Assembly (NCBI RefSeq): GCF_025947285.1
Contig: NZ_CP110008.1
Span: 1,813,001 to 1,877,000, forward strand
Origin: Flavobacterium sp. N2820
GTDB taxonomy: Bacteria > Bacteroidota > Bacteroidia > Flavobacteriales > Flavobacteriaceae
Length of the DNA: 64,000 nt
Reading direction: 5' to 3'
The notes beneath the pieces were generated by a model. It was given only the letters and a program-made list of their open reading frames with translations, was not told where the DNA came from and searched no databases. A program made the position numbers and the translations under genes. Positions 61,920-64,000 of the stretch are shown in pieces. The number at the start of each line of letters is the position of its first letter. Position 1 is the stretch's first letter.

Positions 61920-64000
61920 TTATTTTTTCTTAAACGTTTTAATTATCATTTTTCGAACGTCATCTAAGAACTCTATATTTTCAGTAAACGTTTCCAAAGC
62001 TGCTGGATTTTTTAAATCCATTTTAGACGTGTTCATTCCCATTTGAATTGGATAAACAATTAAGACATTATTTTTGTCAAAATATTTATTCATATAATGA
62101 GGAATAATAGGCATTGTTGCATTATAAGAAAGATTAGACTTTCTACTCATAACAACGACCAAACCATCATCTTTACTTATACTTCTAGATAAAATAAGAA
62201 AATCTTCCCAATTAGAAAACTCATTAAACTCGGCTTCTACAGGATGATTAGAATGAATATCTTTGATTAAATTAATGGTAGTTTCTGAACCATAAAACAC
62301 AATCTTAGTACTGGTATTTTTTCCTAAATTCCATATTTTTATCAACCAAAATGGGAACCCAATTTCACGTTCAGCTTTCTCAGGAATCACTACAACAAAA
62401 CGTTTAGTTGTTGCTAAAGGATGATGAGATTTAAAAATATATGTTGTTGCATTGCATTTTGACAAAATACCGTCTGTTAAAGGCCCATACAAGCTATCGG
62501 AAGTACCTAATTCTTCTGTTTGACCTAAAATAATATCGGTTATTTTGTGTTCTTTTGCCACACCTTGAATTCCATTGATTACATTTAAATCGAAACGTGT
62601 AAGCATATTCAATTGATTATCTGTAGATGAAGCTACAACAGCTGCTCGATCCACTATTTTTTTTGCTTTATTTAATTGTCCATTAGAATTATTATCAGAA
62701 TTAATGACGCTTAATGCGTATAATCCATTTTTATTCCGTTTAGATTTAATCGTAACGGCTAAATTGATAAGTTCATCGACTTTTTCGATGCTTTTCATTG
62801 GAATTAGAATTCGTTCTTCTATGTCTTCATCATTGATTTGGTCTTCATCATCGTCTTGTTCAGAAAGTGCAATATTGTATGCCCCTTTTTGAGCCACAAA
62901 GGAAGCAAGCGTACATGTAATCAAAATCATTAAAATTGTACCATTCAATACATTTTCATTCAGCAATCGATTTGGTATTTTAATTTCAGACAAAACGCCA
63001 TTTTTAAATTCCATTTCTGACTTATCAATCAATTTAAATTTTCCTTTGGCAACTTTTTCATTTATATACGCAAAGCTACCTATTGAAGGAAATTTTCCCT
63101 TCTCTAATCCAGGAAAGATGATTTCTAAATTATTTTCGGTAACTAATTTTTTATTTTTCAGATGTATTTCTGAATAAGTATTGACTTTATTATAATCAAC
63201 AATAATATTAAATCCTACTAAAACAGCGGCTAATGTAGCGGCTGCTTGAGCATTACTTAATCCAAAAATCAACCTTCGTTCATCTTTTGAAAAGCCAAAA
63301 ATCTTTTGAGTTATTAATGCAGGCAAATACTTTCCAAGAATAGCTACAAAAGTCATAATTCCCGCAACCTCTATAGTCTTCCAATCTTTAATAAATGCTT
63401 TATAATCTACTAACATTCCTACACCAATTAAGAAAAATGGAATAAATAAAGCATTGCCAACAAACTCAATTCGATTCATTAAAGGAGAAGTATGAGGAAT
63501 CAATCTATTTAATGATAATCCAGCTAAGAAAGCACCAATAATTGCTTCAATACCTGCTAATTCTGCCAAAGTACAGCCTAAAAAAACCATTGCAAGTACA
63601 AAAATATATTGGGAAATATTATCATCAAATCGTTTAAAAAACCATCTTCCAATAATTGGAAATAATAACATAACTACTAAACCAAAGACTATAACTGAAA
63701 CCCCAAGTCTAATCCAAAATTCTTGATTAATTTCTCCTGTTTGCATACCCGCTATTACAGCTAAAACCAATAAAGCAAGAGTGTCTGTTATCATAGTTCC
63801 TCCAACAGTTATATTAACCGCTCTATTTTTTGAAACTCCTAATTTACTAATTATCGGATAAGCAATTAAAGTATGAGAAGCAAACATACTGGCCAAAAGT
63901 ATTGAAGTCGCCCATGAAAAATGAAGAATATACAAGCCTGCAAAAGTTCCTAATGCCATCGGAATTAAAAAAGTCAATAATCCAAAAACTAAACTTTTAC
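61920..64000 (-). CDS. CPA2 cation:proton antiporter with USP-like C-terminal domains, C-terminal part
   Basis: The frame is open to the right edge; at least 693 residues are present and the N-terminal helices are missing. Membrane part: SWATSILLASMFASHTLIAY, GVSKNRAVNITVGGTM, ANLSLNRLIPH-like loops, and FGLSNAQAAATLAAVLVGF. An insert of ~65 residues (about 62975-63190) separates that helix from VLNGTILMILITCTLASF. The C-terminal ~300 residues resemble two universal-stress-protein-like units (ILIPMKSIEKVDELINLA; TTKRFVVVIPEKAEREIG). The start codon shown by the frame (TTG at 63977) is not a start. Confidence 0.87.
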   Translation of the reverse strand, partial: KSLVFGLLTFLIPMALGTFAGLYILHFSWATSILLASMFASHTLIAYPIISKLGVSKNRAVNITVGGTMITDTLALLVLAVIAGMQTGEINQEFWIRLGVSVIVFGLVVMLLFPIIGRWFFKRFDDNISQYIFVLAMVFLGCTLAELAGIEAIIGAFLAGLSLNRLIPHTSPLMNRIEFVGNALFIPFFLIGVGMLVDYKAFIKDWKTIEVAGIMTFVAILGKYLPALITQKIFGFSKDERRLIFGLSNAQAAATLAAVLVGFNIIVDYNKVNTYSEIHLKNKKLVTENNLEIIFPGLEKGKFPSIGSFAYINEKVAKGKFKLIDKSEMEFKNGVLSEIKIPNRLLNENVLNGTILMILITCTLASFVAQKGAYNIALSEQDDDEDQINDEDIEERILIPMKSIEKVDELINLAVTIKSKRNKNGLYALSVINSDNNSNGQLNKAKKIVDRAAVVASSTDNQLNMLTRFDLNVINGIQGVAKEHKITDIILGQTEELGTSDSLYGPLTDGILSKCNATTYIFKSHHPLATTKRFVVVIPEKAEREIGFPFWLIKIWNLGKNTSTKIVFYGSETTINLIKDIHSNHPVEAEFNEFSNWEDFLILSRSISKDDGLVVVMSRKSNLSYNATMPIIPHYMNKYFDKNNVLIVYPIQMGMNTSKMDLKNPAALETFTENIEFLDDVRKMIIKTFKKK

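Overview
The window is A+T-rich DNA from a member of the Bacteroidota, most likely Flavobacterium or a close relative in the Flavobacteriaceae. Four things point there: many transcription units carry the Bacteroidota-type -7 box TAnnTTTG, often with a TTG or TTTG near -33; most starts lack a clear Shine-Dalgarno; the protein set is typical (S46 dipeptidyl-peptidase, SusC-like plug sequences, DUF1287 lipoprotein, GcvP as one long chain); and the ribosomal cluster is arranged as in that group. No rRNA, tRNA, CRISPR array, insertion sequence or prophage was seen. No gap between genes exceeds 300 bases.

Layout. 1-1714 (minus): 5' part of eno, then carA. 1848-19086 (minus): the str-S10-spc-alpha superoperon, rpsL to rplQ, without tuf, map or adk. 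It is cut into transcription units by a terminator plus promoter between rpsJ and rplC, by an internal promoter before rpsH, and by a terminator-like hairpin before rpsD. 19345-24300: Omp85-like outer-membrane protein, rlmB, a small secreted protein, rhomboid protease, rarA. 24329-28100 (minus): a compact operon of ABC ATPase, FtsX-like permease with a His-rich loop, DUF3299-like protein, YjjG-type HAD phosphatase and a secreted protein. 28226-33038: secreted superoxide dismutase with an extra C-terminal domain, RadC, DUF1287 lipoprotein, Mpl and a TPR protein.

33149-39664: a 2171-residue alpha-2-macroglobulin-like protein that contains, just ahead of its A2M domain, a segment resembling the start of a SusC TonB-dependent receptor. 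39720-45673 (minus): DPP7-like peptidase, obg, CorC/CNNM protein, adk, hpt. 45772-48439 (plus): helical-repeat protein, purK, a small membrane protein, purE. 48599-53303 (plus): M3 peptidase, GbsR/MarR regulator, membrane protein, TIGR01777 epimerase and two related small membrane proteins, ending against a convergent UbiA-like gene. 54296-61918 (plus): gcvP, truncated hemoglobin, a 27-residue basic ORF, a KASIII-like enzyme, methyltransferase, glycosyltransferase and the MlaE/MlaF lipid transporter pair. 61920-64000 (minus): C-terminal part of a CPA2 antiporter fused to stress-protein-like domains.

The most interesting items are the macroglobulin/SusC-plug fusion, the superoxide dismutase with a His-containing C-terminal domain, the ABC operon with a His-rich permease loop, several possible ribosomal-protein leader structures, short upstream ORFs made by duplicated translation starts (purK, gbsR-like gene), and 7-bp tandem repeat arrays and palindromes set directly against start or stop codons. 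Functions come from family motifs read by eye; no database search was run.
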